Positions 1-9,492 are shown, counted from the first letter of the stretch. The stretch: 64,000 nucleotides of DNA from Rhodanobacter sp. MP7CTX1 (GCF_014205795.1 NZ_JACHCN010000017.1:1-64000); one strand, 5' to 3'. The notes: generated by a model from the sequence alone, not told the origin. A program made the numbers and translations.

Positions 1-52
1 CAGCACCGCTGACGAAGCGAGGTGGGAGGCGTCCATTCCATTTCTTTTGGTT

Positions 53-82
53 ACTTTTCTCTTGGCCACGCAAGAGAAAAGT
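53..82. repeat. Perfect 12-bp inverted repeat
   Basis: Two 12-bp arms (53-64 and 71-82) are exact reverse complements around a 6-base loop. The arms are T-rich and A-rich. No coding sequence was found here. It could form a hairpin in either transcript and probably belongs to a dispersed palindromic repeat. Confidence 0.6.
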
Positions 83-110
83 GACTCGCCCTCCGAAGGA
101 GGACGAAACG

Positions 111-210
111 CTCTTGAGCTCTTGAGCTCTTGAGCTCTTGAGCTCTTGAGCTCTTGAGCTCTTGAGCTCTTGAGCTCTTGAGCTCTTGAGCTCTTGAGCT
201 CTTGAGCTCT
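111..210. repeat. Octanucleotide tandem repeat, about 12.5 copies
   Basis: The 8-bp unit CTCTTGAG is repeated without interruption for about 100 bp, so that GAGCTC recurs every 8 bases. Because 8 is not a multiple of 3, each reading frame gives an octapeptide repeat. The 73-aa minus-strand ORF that crosses it has no other coding character. Such arrays change length by slipped-strand mispairing. It lies about 90 bp beyond the queA stop, so length changes would not alter a recognised protein. Confidence 0.9.
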
Positions 211-233
211 GAAGAAAGCCAAACAGCAAACCC

Positions 234-264
234 AGAGCATCGCGACTGAAGTCGCTCCCACAAG
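234..264. repeat. REP-like palindrome, family 1, single copy
   Basis: The imperfect palindrome has the stem GCGACT/AGTCGC and ends with a GTGGGAGC-type tail, read on the minus strand. The same 31-base unit recurs as pairs at 8173-8330 and 46674-46754. This is the form of REP sequences scattered in Xanthomonadales and Pseudomonas genomes. It lies just downstream of queA. Confidence 0.8.
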
Positions 265-296
265 ATCAACAACAGGTCAGGCGAAGCCGCGCCGCC

Positions 297-1328
297 TCAC
301 TGCCCCTGCGGCAGGATCAACATCGCATCGCCATAAGAGAAGAAGCGATACCGCTGCTCGACCGCATGGCGATACGCGTCCAGCATGAATTCGCGCCCCG
401 CCAGCGCCGACACCAGCATCAGCAACGTCGATTGCGGCAGGTGGAAGTTAGTGAGTAGGCCGTCGATGCTGCTGAAACGATAGCCAGGAAAGATGAAGAT
501 CTGAGTTTCGCCAGCGAACGGATGCAGCTCGCCGTCTTTGCTGGCGCTTTCCAGCGCACGCACCACCGTGGTACCCACCGCGATCACGCGACCGCCAGCA
601 GCGCGAGTGCGGCGAATCTGTTCGATCAGACTGGCGCCGACATTGAGCCACTCGCGGTGCATCTGGTGATCTTTCAGATCATCCGCACGCACCGGCTGGA
701 ACGTGCCCGCACCGACGTGCAACGTGATGTAACCGAAATCGACTCCCCGCTCGCGCAGATCGGCCAGCATCGCCTCATCGAAATGCAGACCGGCGGTGGG
801 TGCGGCGACGGCGCCGGGCTCACGCGCGAACACGGTCTGGTAGCGCTCCATGTCGCCGGCATCGGCATGCCGCTCGATATACGGCGGCAAGGGCATTTCG
901 CCGAGCTTGAGCAACAGCTTTTCCAGCGGCTCAGGTGCGTCGAAACGCAATCGGAAAAAGCCTTCATCTCGCCCCAGCACGACGGCATGGCTGCCATCGG
1001 CCAGCTCGATCCGCCCGCCCTCCTTGGGCTTCTTGCTGACACCGAGCTGCACGATGGCCTCGTGCGCACCGGTAACGCGCTCGATCAGGATCTCCACCGC
1101 CCCGCCCGTACTCTTGCGGCCGTACAACCGCGCAGGCAAGACACGCGTGTCGTTGAATACCAGCAGGTCACCCGGCCGTAGGAATTCGGGCAGCTCACGG
1201 AATAGCCGGTCCTGTTGCGTGTGCGCGGCCACGTCGAGCACGAGCAGGCGGCTGGCCGACCGCTCGGGTAACGGCACCTGCGCGATCAGTTCGGGCGGCA
1301 GTTCAAAATCGAAATCGGACTTCTTCAA
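297..1328 (-). CDS. queA: S-adenosylmethionine:tRNA ribosyltransferase-isomerase
   Basis: QueA transfers and isomerises the ribosyl group of SAM onto 7-aminomethyl-7-deazaguanine at tRNA position 34, giving epoxyqueuosine. The 343-aa length is close to the usual 340-356. Family blocks are visible: the N-terminal [12 protein letters not shown], the PTAGLHFD block, the [12 protein letters not shown] block, [10 protein letters not shown], and a C-terminal [16 protein letters not shown] segment. It is the last gene of the minus-strand run 5101-297, separated by about 100 bp from the response-regulator gene, so it may have its own promoter. A tgt gene, often its neighbour, would lie outside the window. 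Confidence 0.97.
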   Translation of the reverse strand: MKKSDFDFELPPELIAQVPLPERSASRLLVLDVAAHTQQDRLFRELPEFLRPGDLLVFNDTRVLPARLYGRKSTGGAVEILIERVTGAHEAIVQLGVSKKPKEGGRIELADGSHAVVLGRDEGFFRLRFDAPEPLEKLLLKLGEMPLPPYIERHADAGDMERYQTVFAREPGAVAAPTAGLHFDEAMLADLRERGVDFGYITLHVGAGTFQPVRADDLKDHQMHREWLNVGASLIEQIRRTRAAGGRVIAVGTTVVRALESASKDGELHPFAGETQIFIFPGYRFSSIDGLLTNFHLPQSTLLMLVSALAGREFMLDAYRHAVEQRYRFFSYGDAMLILPQGQ

Positions 1329-1428
1329 GATCGGCTCGGCTAGCGCCCGGGGGCGACGGAAAACGGCGCATTATCCCGCAGCGGGCGCCAGCCAGCATGT
1401 GCAGGTCCGTTCTGGCCAAGGCGCGGGT

Positions 1429-2031
1429 TTACAGCCAGCCCTTCTGTCGCGCCATGCGATACGCCTCGATGCGGTTCGCGACGCCGAGCTTGCCGATCGC
1501 TTCGGACAGGTAATTGCGCACGGTGCCATGCGAAAGATTCAACTGCGTGGCGATGTCACCAGCCGATTGACCCTCGCCGGCCAAGCGCAATACCTGCCGT
1601 TCGCGATCATTCAGCGGATCGGCTTCCGACCACGCTTCCAGCGCCAACTGTGGATCGATCGCGCGGCCACCGCGATGCACGGTGCGCAGCGCTTCGGCGA
1701 GATTCTCCGCTGGCGCATCTTTGAGCAGATAACCCGACACACCGGCATCCAATGCGCGCCGCAGAAACCCGGGCCGCGCGAACGTGGTGACGATAACCAC
1801 CTTGATCGGCAATTCCTGACGCTGAATGCGCTGCGCCAGTTCCAGCCCGGTCAGGCCAGGCATTTCGATATCGGTAACCAGCACGTCGGGTTTCAGCCGT
1901 TGCAGCTCGCGCCACGCGATCTCGCCATCGGCTGCCGAGCCAAGCAACTCGATGTCCGATTCGAGATTGAGCAGCGCATACAGTGCACCGCGCACCATCG
2001 CCTGGTCCTCGGCTAGCAGGACGCGAATCAT
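1429..2031 (-). CDS. NarL/FixJ-family response regulator (DesR-like)
   Basis: This 200-aa DNA-binding response regulator has a receiver domain (about 1-120) with acidic E8/D9, phosphoacceptor D54 in the VTDIEMP motif, T82 and K104. A LuxR-type helix-turn-helix follows (about 138-195; LNDRERQVLRLAGEGQS). It lies 76 bp downstream of the histidine kinase gene and behind an ABC-2 exporter, the arrangement of DesKR-type systems that control a neighbouring efflux pump or membrane-lipid genes. The inference is that it regulates the upstream ABC operon; the inducing signal is unknown. Confidence 0.93.
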   Translation of the reverse strand: MIRVLLAEDQAMVRGALYALLNLESDIELLGSAADGEIAWRELQRLKPDVLVTDIEMPGLTGLELAQRIQRQELPIKVVIVTTFARPGFLRRALDAGVSGYLLKDAPAENLAEALRTVHRGGRAIDPQLALEAWSEADPLNDRERQVLRLAGEGQSAGDIATQLNLSHGTVRNYLSEAIGKLGVANRIEAYRMARQKGWL

Positions 2032-2107
2032 GTGATCTTCCCGTTGTATCGACCGGAGCCGATGGAGGATGTCATACCCTGGATGGGCATAGGTAACACG
2101 GATGGGC

Positions 2108-3367
2108 TCATGCGGCGGGTTGACCGGGAGCTGTGTTCGTCAGAGGCTCGCTGATGGGCGTGTCCGGTGCAGATCGCGACGCTTCAACCAGACGCAGAAT
2201 CGGCACCGGAACCACCACCCGCAGACGTGTTCCCTGGCCGCGAGGCGACTCGATCGATAGCGTGCCACCCAGCGCACGCACGCGCTCGCCGATGCCGCAT
2301 AAGCCATTGCCATCACGGTCAATGCCGCCGCGACCGTCGTCGCTGATCTGCATGCACACGCTGGTGCGTTCGCGAACGATGTCGATCTTCGCGGAACCGG
2401 CACCGGCGTGGCGCGCAATATTGGTCACTGCCTCGCGCAGTATCAACGAGAGGCCGCGCTCGATATCGCCAGGCAGGTCGGCGGGCGGTCGACCGTAGTC
2501 GAGATGCACCCACGACGATTCCAGCAGCAATCGCGCCGACGCCAGTTCGGCAGCAATATCGGTGGCGCGGATACCGGTTACGGCACTGCGCACTTCAGCC
2601 AGTGCGTGTCGCGCCACCTTTTCGGTGTCTTCCACTTCGCGTCGGGCCGCTTCGGTATCGCGATCGAACAGCTTGCGCGAGAGCTCGAGTTTGAGCGTGA
2701 TCAGTGACAGCGTATGGCCGAGCAAGTCGTGCAGATCACGGCCGATGCGCTCGCGCTCGGCGGTCGCAGCGAGTCGGCGCACTTCGTCATGCGACAGCCG
2801 AAGTGCTGCGTCCTTCTCCTTGCTCATGTGTTCAACCGCGGTGATGGTGCTGACGACCAATGCAGTGGCGGGAATGATTACCAGCAGTGAGGGCGGATAG
2901 CCGATCCACCAAGCCAGCGCGACGAATGCGGCGTTCATCAGCAGCAGCTTCACTACATACACGCGGAAGGGCGCGTTGCAGAAACGCAACATCACACATC
3001 CGTAGACGAAGTAGCTCAGACCGCTCCCATACCAGGGCAGCAGCCCCAGGCTCAATGCAGCCATGCCCAGCGGATAGAACTGCACCATGCGTCGTGGCGC
3101 CAGCTGCATCTTGGCGAACAGCAGCAGAAACACCGGCAGGGAGCCCAGCGTGAACAGCAACCAGCTCCGCGTATAGCCAGCGACTCCATGGTCGAACAGC
3201 GGCGTGACAAAGATCCACATCAACCACAGCAAGTGCACGCTGTCGGCCCACGGCGACTTGCCGTGCCGGATGTCGTCGGCCACACCGGAATCCGGTGCCG
3301 GCGTAAACCATCGGGCAATGAAGTCAGGGATCATGGCGCGGCTTTTCGCAAAAGGATCGATGTGCAC
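2108..3367 (-). CDS. Membrane sensor histidine kinase (HisKA_3, DesK-like)
   Basis: The 419-aa kinase has several hydrophobic segments in about residues 35-175, consistent with a multi-pass membrane sensor and no large periplasmic domain. A HisKA_3 dimerisation/phosphoacceptor segment follows (ERERIGRDLHDLLGHTLS, with the H of DLHD as phosphorylation site), then a HATPase_c domain with the DDGRGG and GLCGIGERV motifs. It sits 12 bp after the permease gene and is followed by its cognate regulator. A second Met at residue 12 is an alternative start; neither has a strong ribosome-binding site. The ligand cannot be predicted from sequence. Confidence 0.92.
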   Translation of the reverse strand: MHIDPFAKSRAMIPDFIARWFTPAPDSGVADDIRHGKSPWADSVHLLWLMWIFVTPLFDHGVAGYTRSWLLFTLGSLPVFLLLFAKMQLAPRRMVQFYPLGMAALSLGLLPWYGSGLSYFVYGCVMLRFCNAPFRVYVVKLLLMNAAFVALAWWIGYPPSLLVIIPATALVVSTITAVEHMSKEKDAALRLSHDEVRRLAATAERERIGRDLHDLLGHTLSLITLKLELSRKLFDRDTEAARREVEDTEKVARHALAEVRSAVTGIRATDIAAELASARLLLESSWVHLDYGRPPADLPGDIERGLSLILREAVTNIARHAGAGSAKIDIVRERTSVCMQISDDGRGGIDRDGNGLCGIGERVRALGGTLSIESPRGQGTRLRVVVPVPILRLVEASRSAPDTPISEPLTNTAPGQPAA

Positions 3368-3378
3368 AGCATGCTACT

Positions 3379-4170
3379 TCAACCAGCCCTGCGCAGGCGG
3401 CGCGTCGCCAGCAGCAAGAACGCTACTGCGAACCCGAGCAACACGAGCATATGCGGCCATAGCACTCCCTGCCGCAGGCCCACAGCAGCCAGTGCCAGCT
3501 GGTCGAGATGATAGCTAGGCCATACCGGCGCAATCTTCTGCAGGAACTTCGGCAGCATCGGCAACGGAAACCACAGACCGGACATGAACGACATCGGCAG
3601 GTAGATCAACTGCAGCATGCCCGGTGCGCCCTGACCCTTGATCAACGTGCCGACGAACATGCCCAACGCGCAGAATGGCAACACACCCAACGCGCCCGTC
3701 AGCAACAGAGCAACCATCTGAACCGGGGTCAGCACAACATGTCCCAACGACAACGCCAACATCAGCAGCAACAGAATGACCACGGTGGCGGCAGCCATCG
3801 CCATCAGCATCTTGCCCAGCAGATACGCCCCCGGCGGCATCGGTAGCGCACGCTTGAACGTCAGCAATCCACCATCGCGCTCGAGCGCCAGCGACACACC
3901 GAAGCCGAACAAGCCAGGACTCATCACGCCGAATACGCCGTAGCTGGCGAGCAGAAAGCGCCCCGCGTCGACGCCCTCCGACTTGGCCATCAGCACGCCA
4001 AACAGCAGATAGAACATCGCGGGAAACAGCATGATCGGCAACATGAAACCGGGAGCACGCATGTAGCGCAGGCATTCGGTGCGGGCCTCCTCCAGGTAGG
4101 CACCAAGCAGGCGACGTGGCGGCATGTCGCTGGTCGCTTCCCGTTGGGCGAAAGACATGGCGGTTTCCAT
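3379..4170 (-). CDS. ABC-2 type transporter permease
   Basis: This integral membrane partner of the adjacent ATPase has about six hydrophobic segments, starting with the APGFMLPIMLFPAMFYLLF segment. It includes the SFMSGLWFPLPMLP segment typical of ABC-2 drug/lipid exporters. The open frame extends further upstream into the ATPase gene. The start at 4170 is preferred because it follows the ATPase stop directly, giving 263 aa; the Met at 4158 is a second option. Substrate unknown; export of a hydrophobic compound is typical for the family. Confidence 0.9.
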   Translation of the reverse strand: METAMSFAQREATSDMPPRRLLGAYLEEARTECLRYMRAPGFMLPIMLFPAMFYLLFGVLMAKSEGVDAGRFLLASYGVFGVMSPGLFGFGVSLALERDGGLLTFKRALPMPPGAYLLGKMLMAMAAATVVILLLLMLALSLGHVVLTPVQMVALLLTGALGVLPFCALGMFVGTLIKGQGAPGMLQLIYLPMSFMSGLWFPLPMLPKFLQKIAPVWPSYHLDQLALAAVGLRQGVLWPHMLVLLGFAVAFLLLATRRLRRAG

Positions 4171-4171
4171 C

Positions 4172-5101
4172 TCAGGCTGCCTCGCGTTGATCGGTATCCG
4201 ATGCTTCGTCAGCATCACGGGTGAGTTCAGTGAATGCCTCGGCCAGGCCGGCACGCTGCACTTCAAGCTCGCGTAGCTGCGCATCGGCATCCAGCAGGCG
4301 GCGCACCACGATTTCGGCATCGGCCGTCGTGATATGCAGTCGTTCGCTTTCCTGCCAGACCTCACTGACTTCAGGCCAGCCGCGCAGAGTGTCGACCGTC
4401 AATGCACTGAGGCAGCGAATGCGCTTCAGCGCTACCCGCGTACGCAGAGCTTCGACCGTGCCTTCGTGAATCATCCGACCGCGCGACATCACGCAGACGC
4501 GGTCGGCCAGCGCTTCGGCTTCTTCCAGATAGTGCGTGGTCAACAGCACGGAACAGCCCTCGGCGAGCAGCTGGCGAATCGCCACCCACAATTTCTGCCG
4601 CGCCTCGATATCCATGCCCACGGTGGGCTCATCCAGAAACAGCAGCTCGGGCCGGCCACACAGCGCCAGCGCAAACTGCACCCGACGTTGCTGGCCACCG
4701 GATAGTTTCGCGTAGGGCCGTTTGAGCAAATCGGTGACACCGGCCAGCGCCGCCGTTTCGGCCAGCTGGCGTGGGTTCGGGTAATAACTGGCGGTCAGCC
4801 GCAGCAGTTCACCCACTCGCAGTGTCGGCGGCAATGCGGCGTCCTGCAGCATGACGCCGATGCGCCGACGTGCCTGAATCTGCTGAGGATCCTGTCCGAA
4901 AAGCTCAACCGTGCCAGCATCGGCGCGGATCAGCCCCAGCAACAAGCCAATTGCCGTGGTTTTGCCGGCGCCATTGGGCCCCAGCAATGCGAGCAGCTCG
5001 CCACGCCGCACGACGAGATCGGCGCCATCCAGTGCAGTAAGTCGACCGTAGCGCTTGACGGCACGGTCGAGACGGGCGACGGCTGGGCTGGAAAGCGTCA
5101 T
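4172..5101 (-). CDS. ABC transporter ATP-binding protein (ABC-2 exporter)
   Basis: The 309-aa nucleotide-binding subunit has Walker A GPNGAGKTT (41-49), the signature LSGGQQRR, Walker B LLFLDEPT and a downstream switch His (TTHYLEEAE). A C-terminal extension of about 80 residues is common in drug-type ABC-2 ATPases. It is the first gene of the run ATPase-permease-kinase-regulator. A strong AGGAGG site lies just upstream of the ATG (minus strand, 5107-5112). The run is divergent from the aminotransferase gene, so the 284-bp gap 5102-5385 should hold both promoters. Confidence 0.95.
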   Translation of the reverse strand: MTLSSPAVARLDRAVKRYGRLTALDGADLVVRRGELLALLGPNGAGKTTAIGLLLGLIRADAGTVELFGQDPQQIQARRRIGVMLQDAALPPTLRVGELLRLTASYYPNPRQLAETAALAGVTDLLKRPYAKLSGGQQRRVQFALALCGRPELLFLDEPTVGMDIEARQKLWVAIRQLLAEGCSVLLTTHYLEEAEALADRVCVMSRGRMIHEGTVEALRTRVALKRIRCLSALTVDTLRGWPEVSEVWQESERLHITTADAEIVVRRLLDADAQLRELEVQRAGLAEAFTELTRDADEASDTDQREAA

Positions 5102-5385
5102 GGGGAACCTCCTTGCATGCTGCTTATCCTGCGTTGTGCAAGGGCATTCGGGGAGTCGCCGACGTCAGTCATCGGGGGTGACAGCCGTCATCTGGCGCCC
5201 TGGCACGGGGTTACGGCGGCGCGTGCCGCAAGGTATCCTGTGAGGGATACGGCTGCCTGCGGCGGCTCGAAGCATCTGAAAACATTGAGGAAGCGCCGGA
5301 TCGTCTCGCGTTTCCAGCTACACATTCACTACCTTCCGCAAGCCCGGCAATAGATGCCGGCCGTCGGATCCACGGAGAAGCCATC

Positions 5386-6882
5386 ATGGGCGTGATCAAT
5401 CAGTTGCGCGAACTGCGCGAATTCGGCGGCAAGCCCCGGACCACGGGTCTGGACGATGCCAGCATCGAGCGCATGGCGGCCAACGACACCTTGCTGGTTC
5501 AGGCGATCGGCGAAGCCGTGGCGCGCCATCGCGAGCTGCGCGCCGACCTGGCAGATTTCCTCAAGCTGGATGAAGTCGAGCAACTTGCCCAGGCTCAAGC
5601 CGGTTTCGTCAATTTCTACCCCGACGACGCGATCAATCCGTACCTGTCGGCTGCCGCGCGCGGACCGTGGGTCATCACGCTGAAGGGCGCCGTGGTGCAC
5701 GACAACGGCGGCTACGGCATGCTCGGATTCGGTCACAACGACCCGGCGATTCTCGACGTGCTGAGTCGCCCGCAAGTGATGGCCAACGTCATGTCGCCCA
5801 GCATCTCCCAATTGCGCTTCAGCCGCGCGCTGAACAAGGAACTGGGCCACACCCGTGGTGGCAGCCCGTATACCCGTTATCTGTGCCTGAACTCGGGCTC
5901 CGAGTCGGTCTCGCTGGCCTGCCGCATCGCGGACGTCAACGCGAAGATGATGACCGACGTCGGTGGCCGCTATGCCGGTCGCTCGATCAAGCGCCTCGCG
6001 GTGAAGGGTGCGTTTCACGGTCGCACCGACAAGCCCGCGCTGTATTCGGACTCCAGCCGCAAGACCTATCAGCAGCACCTCGCCAGCTATCGGCACGAAG
6101 ACACCCTGCTCACCGTGGCACCTTATGACATCGCGCAGCTCGAAGCAGTGTTTGCCGATGCCGACAAACATGGCTGGTTCATCGAGGCGATGTTCCTGGA
6201 GCCGGTGATGGGCGAAGGTGACCCGGGCCGCGCGGTGACGCCGGAGTTCTACAAGGCGGCACGTGCGCTGACCGAAGCGCATGGCACCTTGCTGTTGATC
6301 GACTCGATCCAGGCCGGCCTGCGCGCGCATGGCGTGCTGTCGGTCACCGATTATCCGGGCTTCGAGAAGCTGCCGGCACCGGACATGGAAACCTTCTCCA
6401 AGGCGCTCAACGGTGGCCAGTATCCGTTGTCGGTGCTGGCGGTCAGCGCACGCACCGCCGGGCTGTACCGCAAGGGCATCTACGGCAACACCATGACCGC
6501 CAACCCGCGCGCGCTGGACGTGGCACTGGTCACGATGGATCAGCTGACCGACGCCGTCCGCAACAACATCCGTGAGCGCGGCAAGGAATTCGTCGACAAG
6601 CTCAACGCGCTGAAGAACGAACTGGGCGGCCTGATCACCAAGGTGCAAGGCACCGGCCTGTTGTTCTCCTGTGAGCTGGCGCCGGAGTACAAGTGCTACG
6701 GCGCCGACTCGACCGAAGAGTACATGCGTGAACGCGGCGTCGGCGTGATCCATGGCGGTGTCAACTCGCTGCGCTTCACCCCGCACTTCAACGTCACCAG
6801 CGCCGAAGTGGATCTGGTGGTGGCGAACCTGCGCAAGGCGCTGCTGGAAGGCCCACGCAAAGCCAAGGCCGAGGCGGCCTGA
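5386..6882 (+). CDS. Class-III PLP-dependent aminotransferase
   Basis: This 498-aa fold-type I aminotransferase shows the phosphate-cup segment LNSGSES (169-175), AFHGRT (209-214), PLP-contacting D306 and Schiff-base K339 (FSKALNGGQYPLS). In most class-III enzymes D is followed by E-V-Q; here the motif is D-S-I-Q, with Ser replacing the usual Glu. An N-terminal region of about 80 residues precedes the core. A GGAG site precedes the ATG. It is a single gene divergent from the ABC operon. The amino donor and acceptor cannot be inferred; ornithine, acetylornithine or omega-amino acid enzymes share this fold. Confidence 0.85.
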   Translation: MGVINQLRELREFGGKPRTTGLDDASIERMAANDTLLVQAIGEAVARHRELRADLADFLKLDEVEQLAQAQAGFVNFYPDDAINPYLSAAARGPWVITLKGAVVHDNGGYGMLGFGHNDPAILDVLSRPQVMANVMSPSISQLRFSRALNKELGHTRGGSPYTRYLCLNSGSESVSLACRIADVNAKMMTDVGGRYAGRSIKRLAVKGAFHGRTDKPALYSDSSRKTYQQHLASYRHEDTLLTVAPYDIAQLEAVFADADKHGWFIEAMFLEPVMGEGDPGRAVTPEFYKAARALTEAHGTLLLIDSIQAGLRAHGVLSVTDYPGFEKLPAPDMETFSKALNGGQYPLSVLAVSARTAGLYRKGIYGNTMTANPRALDVALVTMDQLTDAVRNNIRERGKEFVDKLNALKNELGGLITKVQGTGLLFSCELAPEYKCYGADSTEEYMRERGVGVIHGGVNSLRFTPHFNVTSAEVDLVVANLRKALLEGPRKAKAEAA

Positions 6883-7045
6883 GCACCCCGGGTTCGAACT
6901 GACCCATCGACGGCAACGCGGCCCATGCGGCGTTGCCGTAGATGAATACGACTTGCACGACACTTTCGCACCTCCCCACGACGGCCACCCGGCAGCATAG
7001 ACTGGCGCCGCCGGCAGCTGCCGGTCACCATGGGAGGGTTCAACG

Positions 7046-7381
7046 ATGTCGATGTCATTACGTCTGCTTGCCATCAGTGCCGCTTTCGCATTTGCCGGCA
7101 CCGCCTTTGCGGCAACGCCGCAGGCCAGTACGACCGCCCCGGCCAAGACACTCACTCCGTCGCAACAGCACATGGCCGACTGCAGCCATCAAAACGCCGG
7201 CAAGAAAGGCGACGACTACAAAAATGCCGTCAGTGCCTGCATGAAGGGCGACACCGCCGCTGCCCCGACCAAGACGCTGACCCCGTCGCAGCAGCGCATG
7301 GCCGACTGCAATCATCAGAACGCCGGCAAGAAAGGCGACGATTACAAGAACGCCGTCAGCGCCTGCATGAAGACCCACTGA
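7046..7381 (+). CDS. psiF: PsiF-family protein with two tandem PsiF repeats
   Basis: The 111-aa secreted protein has an N-terminal signal peptide ending near ATAFAA-type residues (cleavage around 22). Two nearly identical repeats follow, each starting TLTPSQQ and containing MADC, HQNAGKKGDDYKNAVSACMK (two Cys per repeat). This matches E. coli PsiF, a phosphate-starvation-induced protein of unknown function with the same two-repeat layout. GGGAGG at 7032-7037 supports the start. A terminator follows the gene. No Pho box was identified by eye. Confidence 0.88.
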   Translation: MSMSLRLLAISAAFAFAGTAFAATPQASTTAPAKTLTPSQQHMADCSHQNAGKKGDDYKNAVSACMKGDTAAAPTKTLTPSQQRMADCNHQNAGKKGDDYKNAVSACMKTH

Positions 7382-7423
7382 TCCGGTTGCCACCGGATCA
7401 ACGATTCAAAATCTTGCGCACGC

Positions 7424-7457
7424 GGGGCGTCGCCTAACCGGGCGGCGCCCTTTTCTT
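7424..7457 (+). terminator. Rho-independent terminator after psiF
   Basis: A GC-rich hairpin (GGGCGTCGCC paired with GGCGGCGCCC, one U-G pair) is followed immediately by TTTTCTTTT. It lies 43 bp after the psiF stop and ends its transcript before upp. A smaller ATCCGGT/ACCGGAT hairpin occurs at 7381-7398. Confidence 0.85.
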
Positions 7458-7496
7458 TTGCGGCTATGCTGATGACAGCCCACTCGGCAGGCAGCC

Positions 7497-8141
7497 ATGA
7501 AGATCATTGAAGTCCGTCATCCGCTGATCCAGCACAAGCTCGGCCTGATGCGCCGCGCCGGCATCAGCACCAAGGAATTTCGCGAGCTGGCCTCCGAGGT
7601 CGCCGCGCTACTCACTTACGAAGCGACCAAGGATCTGGAAACCGTCGAGGAGCAGATCAACGGCTGGGCCGGCCCGCTGCAGGTACATCGGATCAAGGGC
7701 AAGAAGATCACCATCGTCCCGATCCTGCGGGCGGGTCTGGGCATGTTGCCCGGCGTACTCGACATGATCCCGTCGGCCAAGGTCAGCGTGGTTGGCGTGC
7801 AGCGCGATGAAAAAACGCTGCAAGCGATCGCCTACTATGAAAAACTCAGCGGCCGCATGGACGAGCGCATCGCCCTGATCGTCGACCCGATGCTCGCCAC
7901 CGCCGGCACCCTGATCGCCGCCGTCGACATGTTGAAAGCCGCCGGCTGCAAACGCATCAAGGGGTTGTTCCTGGTGGCCGCGCCGGAAGGCCTGAAGCGC
8001 ATCGAAGCAGCGCATCCGGATATCGAGATCTATACCGCCGCGATTGACGAACGCCTGAACGAACACGGCTATATCCTGCCCGGCCTCGGCGATGCCGGCG
8101 ACAAGATCTTCGGTACGAAGCTGCTGCCGTCGACCGATTGA
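7497..8141 (+). CDS. upp: Uracil phosphoribosyltransferase
   Basis: Upp converts uracil and PRPP to UMP in pyrimidine salvage. The 214-aa protein is family length (about 208). It carries PILRAGLGM, the PRPP-binding loop [12 protein letters not shown] and the C-terminal uracil-binding [17 protein letters not shown] region. It is monocistronic between the psiF terminator and a repeat-filled gap. The last codons and the stop are part of a short direct duplication, GCCGTCGACCGAT, repeated just after the stop. Confidence 0.97.
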   Translation: MKIIEVRHPLIQHKLGLMRRAGISTKEFRELASEVAALLTYEATKDLETVEEQINGWAGPLQVHRIKGKKITIVPILRAGLGMLPGVLDMIPSAKVSVVGVQRDEKTLQAIAYYEKLSGRMDERIALIVDPMLATAGTLIAAVDMLKAAGCKRIKGLFLVAAPEGLKRIEAAHPDIEIYTAAIDERLNEHGYILPGLGDAGDKIFGTKLLPSTD

Positions 8142-8172
8142 AGCCGTCGACCGATCGAAGCCGAGGCCCGCT

Positions 8173-8361
8173 CTTGTGGGAGCGACTTCAGTCGCGATGC
8201 TCTGGTTTGAGTCTGCTGTTTCGCTTGCTTCAGAGCTTAAAGGCTTTCGCCTCCGCTGGAGGACGAAAAGCTCTACTCCAAAAGACAACAAACCGAGCTA
8301 GAGCATCGCGACTGAAGTCGCTCCCACAAGAGCCATCGCGCATAGGGTGCGCTCCTACAAA
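8173..8361. repeat. REP-like cluster between upp and pip
   Basis: The 319-bp gap 8142-8460 has no gene. It holds family 1 REP units in opposite orientation at 8173-8203 and 8300-8330, with about 95 bp between them that resemble the flank of the copy near position 200. A half copy of the family D palindrome (see 24859-24923) lies at 8334-8359. A CCGGCCTGCGCCGGGGTGACGA-like unit occurs near 8404-8427. The arrangement is that of a BIME-like composite between convergent genes. Confidence 0.8.
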
Positions 8362-8460
8362 AGCAGCAAGAGCAGCGACAGATCACGGACAAGGGCCCTG
8401 GGCCCCGGCCTGCGCCGGGGTGACGAGGAATTAGCGGTCCCGCGAACAGCAAAACCTGAT

Positions 8461-9417
8461 CTAGCGACTGAAGCGATCGGTCGCCTCCAGCAACTCATGC
8501 ATGATCCCCGGCTCGAACGCCGAATGACCCGCATCCTGCACGATGCGCAGATCAGCTTCGGGCCACGCACGATGCAGATCCCACGCGCTGCGCATCGGAC
8601 AGACCACGTCGTAACGACCTTGCACGATCACCGTGGGAATCGCGCGGATGCGATCCACGTTGCGCAGCAGTTGGTCGTCGTGTTCGAAGAAGCCGCCATT
8701 GACGAAGTAGTGGCATTCGATGCGCGCGAAGGCCAGCGCAAATTCGTCCTCGGCACTGGACGCGATATGCGAGGTGTCCTGCCACAGAAAACTGGTGGCG
8801 CCTTCCCATACTGACCAGGCGCGTGCGGCGTCACTGCGCGCTTGCGCGTCGTCACCGGTGAGGCGGCGGTAGTAGGCGCTCATCAGATCGCCCTGCTCCG
8901 CCTCCGGAATCGCATTGAGATAGGTCTCCCACGCGTCCGGGTACAGCGCGTCGCAGCCTTTCTGGTAGAACCACTCCAGCTCCCAGCGCCGCAGCATGAA
9001 GATGCCGCGCAGCACCAGCTCGGTCACCTGGTCTGGATGTTTCTGCGCATAGGCGAGCGCCAGCGTGGAGCCCCACGAACCGCCGAACACCTGCCAGCGA
9101 TCGATTGCCAACTGCTCACGCAGACGTTCGATATCCGCGACCAGATCCCAGGTGGTGTTGTCGGTCAGTTCCGCGTGGGGCGTGGATTTGCCACAGCCGC
9201 GCTGATCGAAAAGCACGATGCGATAGACGGCCGGATCGAAGAAGCGCCGGCACTTCGCATTGGTGCCGCCACCCGGGCCGCCATGCAGAAAGACCACCGG
9301 TTTGCCGTTCGGGTTGCCACTCTGCTCGTAGTACAGCGTGTGCAGCGCGGAGACCTTGAGAAAGCCGCTGTCGAAAGGCTCGATCTCGGGATACAGCGAA
9401 CGAAGTTGCGGCGACAT
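8461..9417 (-). CDS. pip: Proline iminopeptidase
   Basis: This cytosolic alpha/beta-hydrolase removes N-terminal proline from peptides (peptidase family S33). The 318-aa protein has the oxyanion motif HGGPGGG (45-51), nucleophile S114 in GGSWGS, acid D270 (GRYDVVCP) and H298 (AGHSAFEPG), so the catalytic triad is complete. Length matches the family. It is convergent with upp and separated from it by the repeat cluster. The start, MSPQLRSLYPE, matches typical family N-termini. Confidence 0.96.
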   Translation of the reverse strand: MSPQLRSLYPEIEPFDSGFLKVSALHTLYYEQSGNPNGKPVVFLHGGPGGGTNAKCRRFFDPAVYRIVLFDQRGCGKSTPHAELTDNTTWDLVADIERLREQLAIDRWQVFGGSWGSTLALAYAQKHPDQVTELVLRGIFMLRRWELEWFYQKGCDALYPDAWETYLNAIPEAEQGDLMSAYYRRLTGDDAQARSDAARAWSVWEGATSFLWQDTSHIASSAEDEFALAFARIECHYFVNGGFFEHDDQLLRNVDRIRAIPTVIVQGRYDVVCPMRSAWDLHRAWPEADLRIVQDAGHSAFEPGIMHELLEATDRFSR

Positions 9418-9492
9418 GACGGCTTCTCTAAGCGAACGGACAAGCCCATTAGGCTAGCACGCGGCAGCTTTCCGGGCCCCTGCCGCTTGCCC

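Noticed and set aside
51-272. 73-aa minus-strand ORF with octapeptide repeats
   Set aside because: It is produced only by the 8-bp satellite, which leaves frames open; there is no coding character outside the repeat.
5329-7173. 614-aa minus-strand ORF
   Set aside because: It is antisense to the aminotransferase gene, whose motifs are intact; His/Arg/Gln-rich translation is typical of a GC-rich shadow frame.
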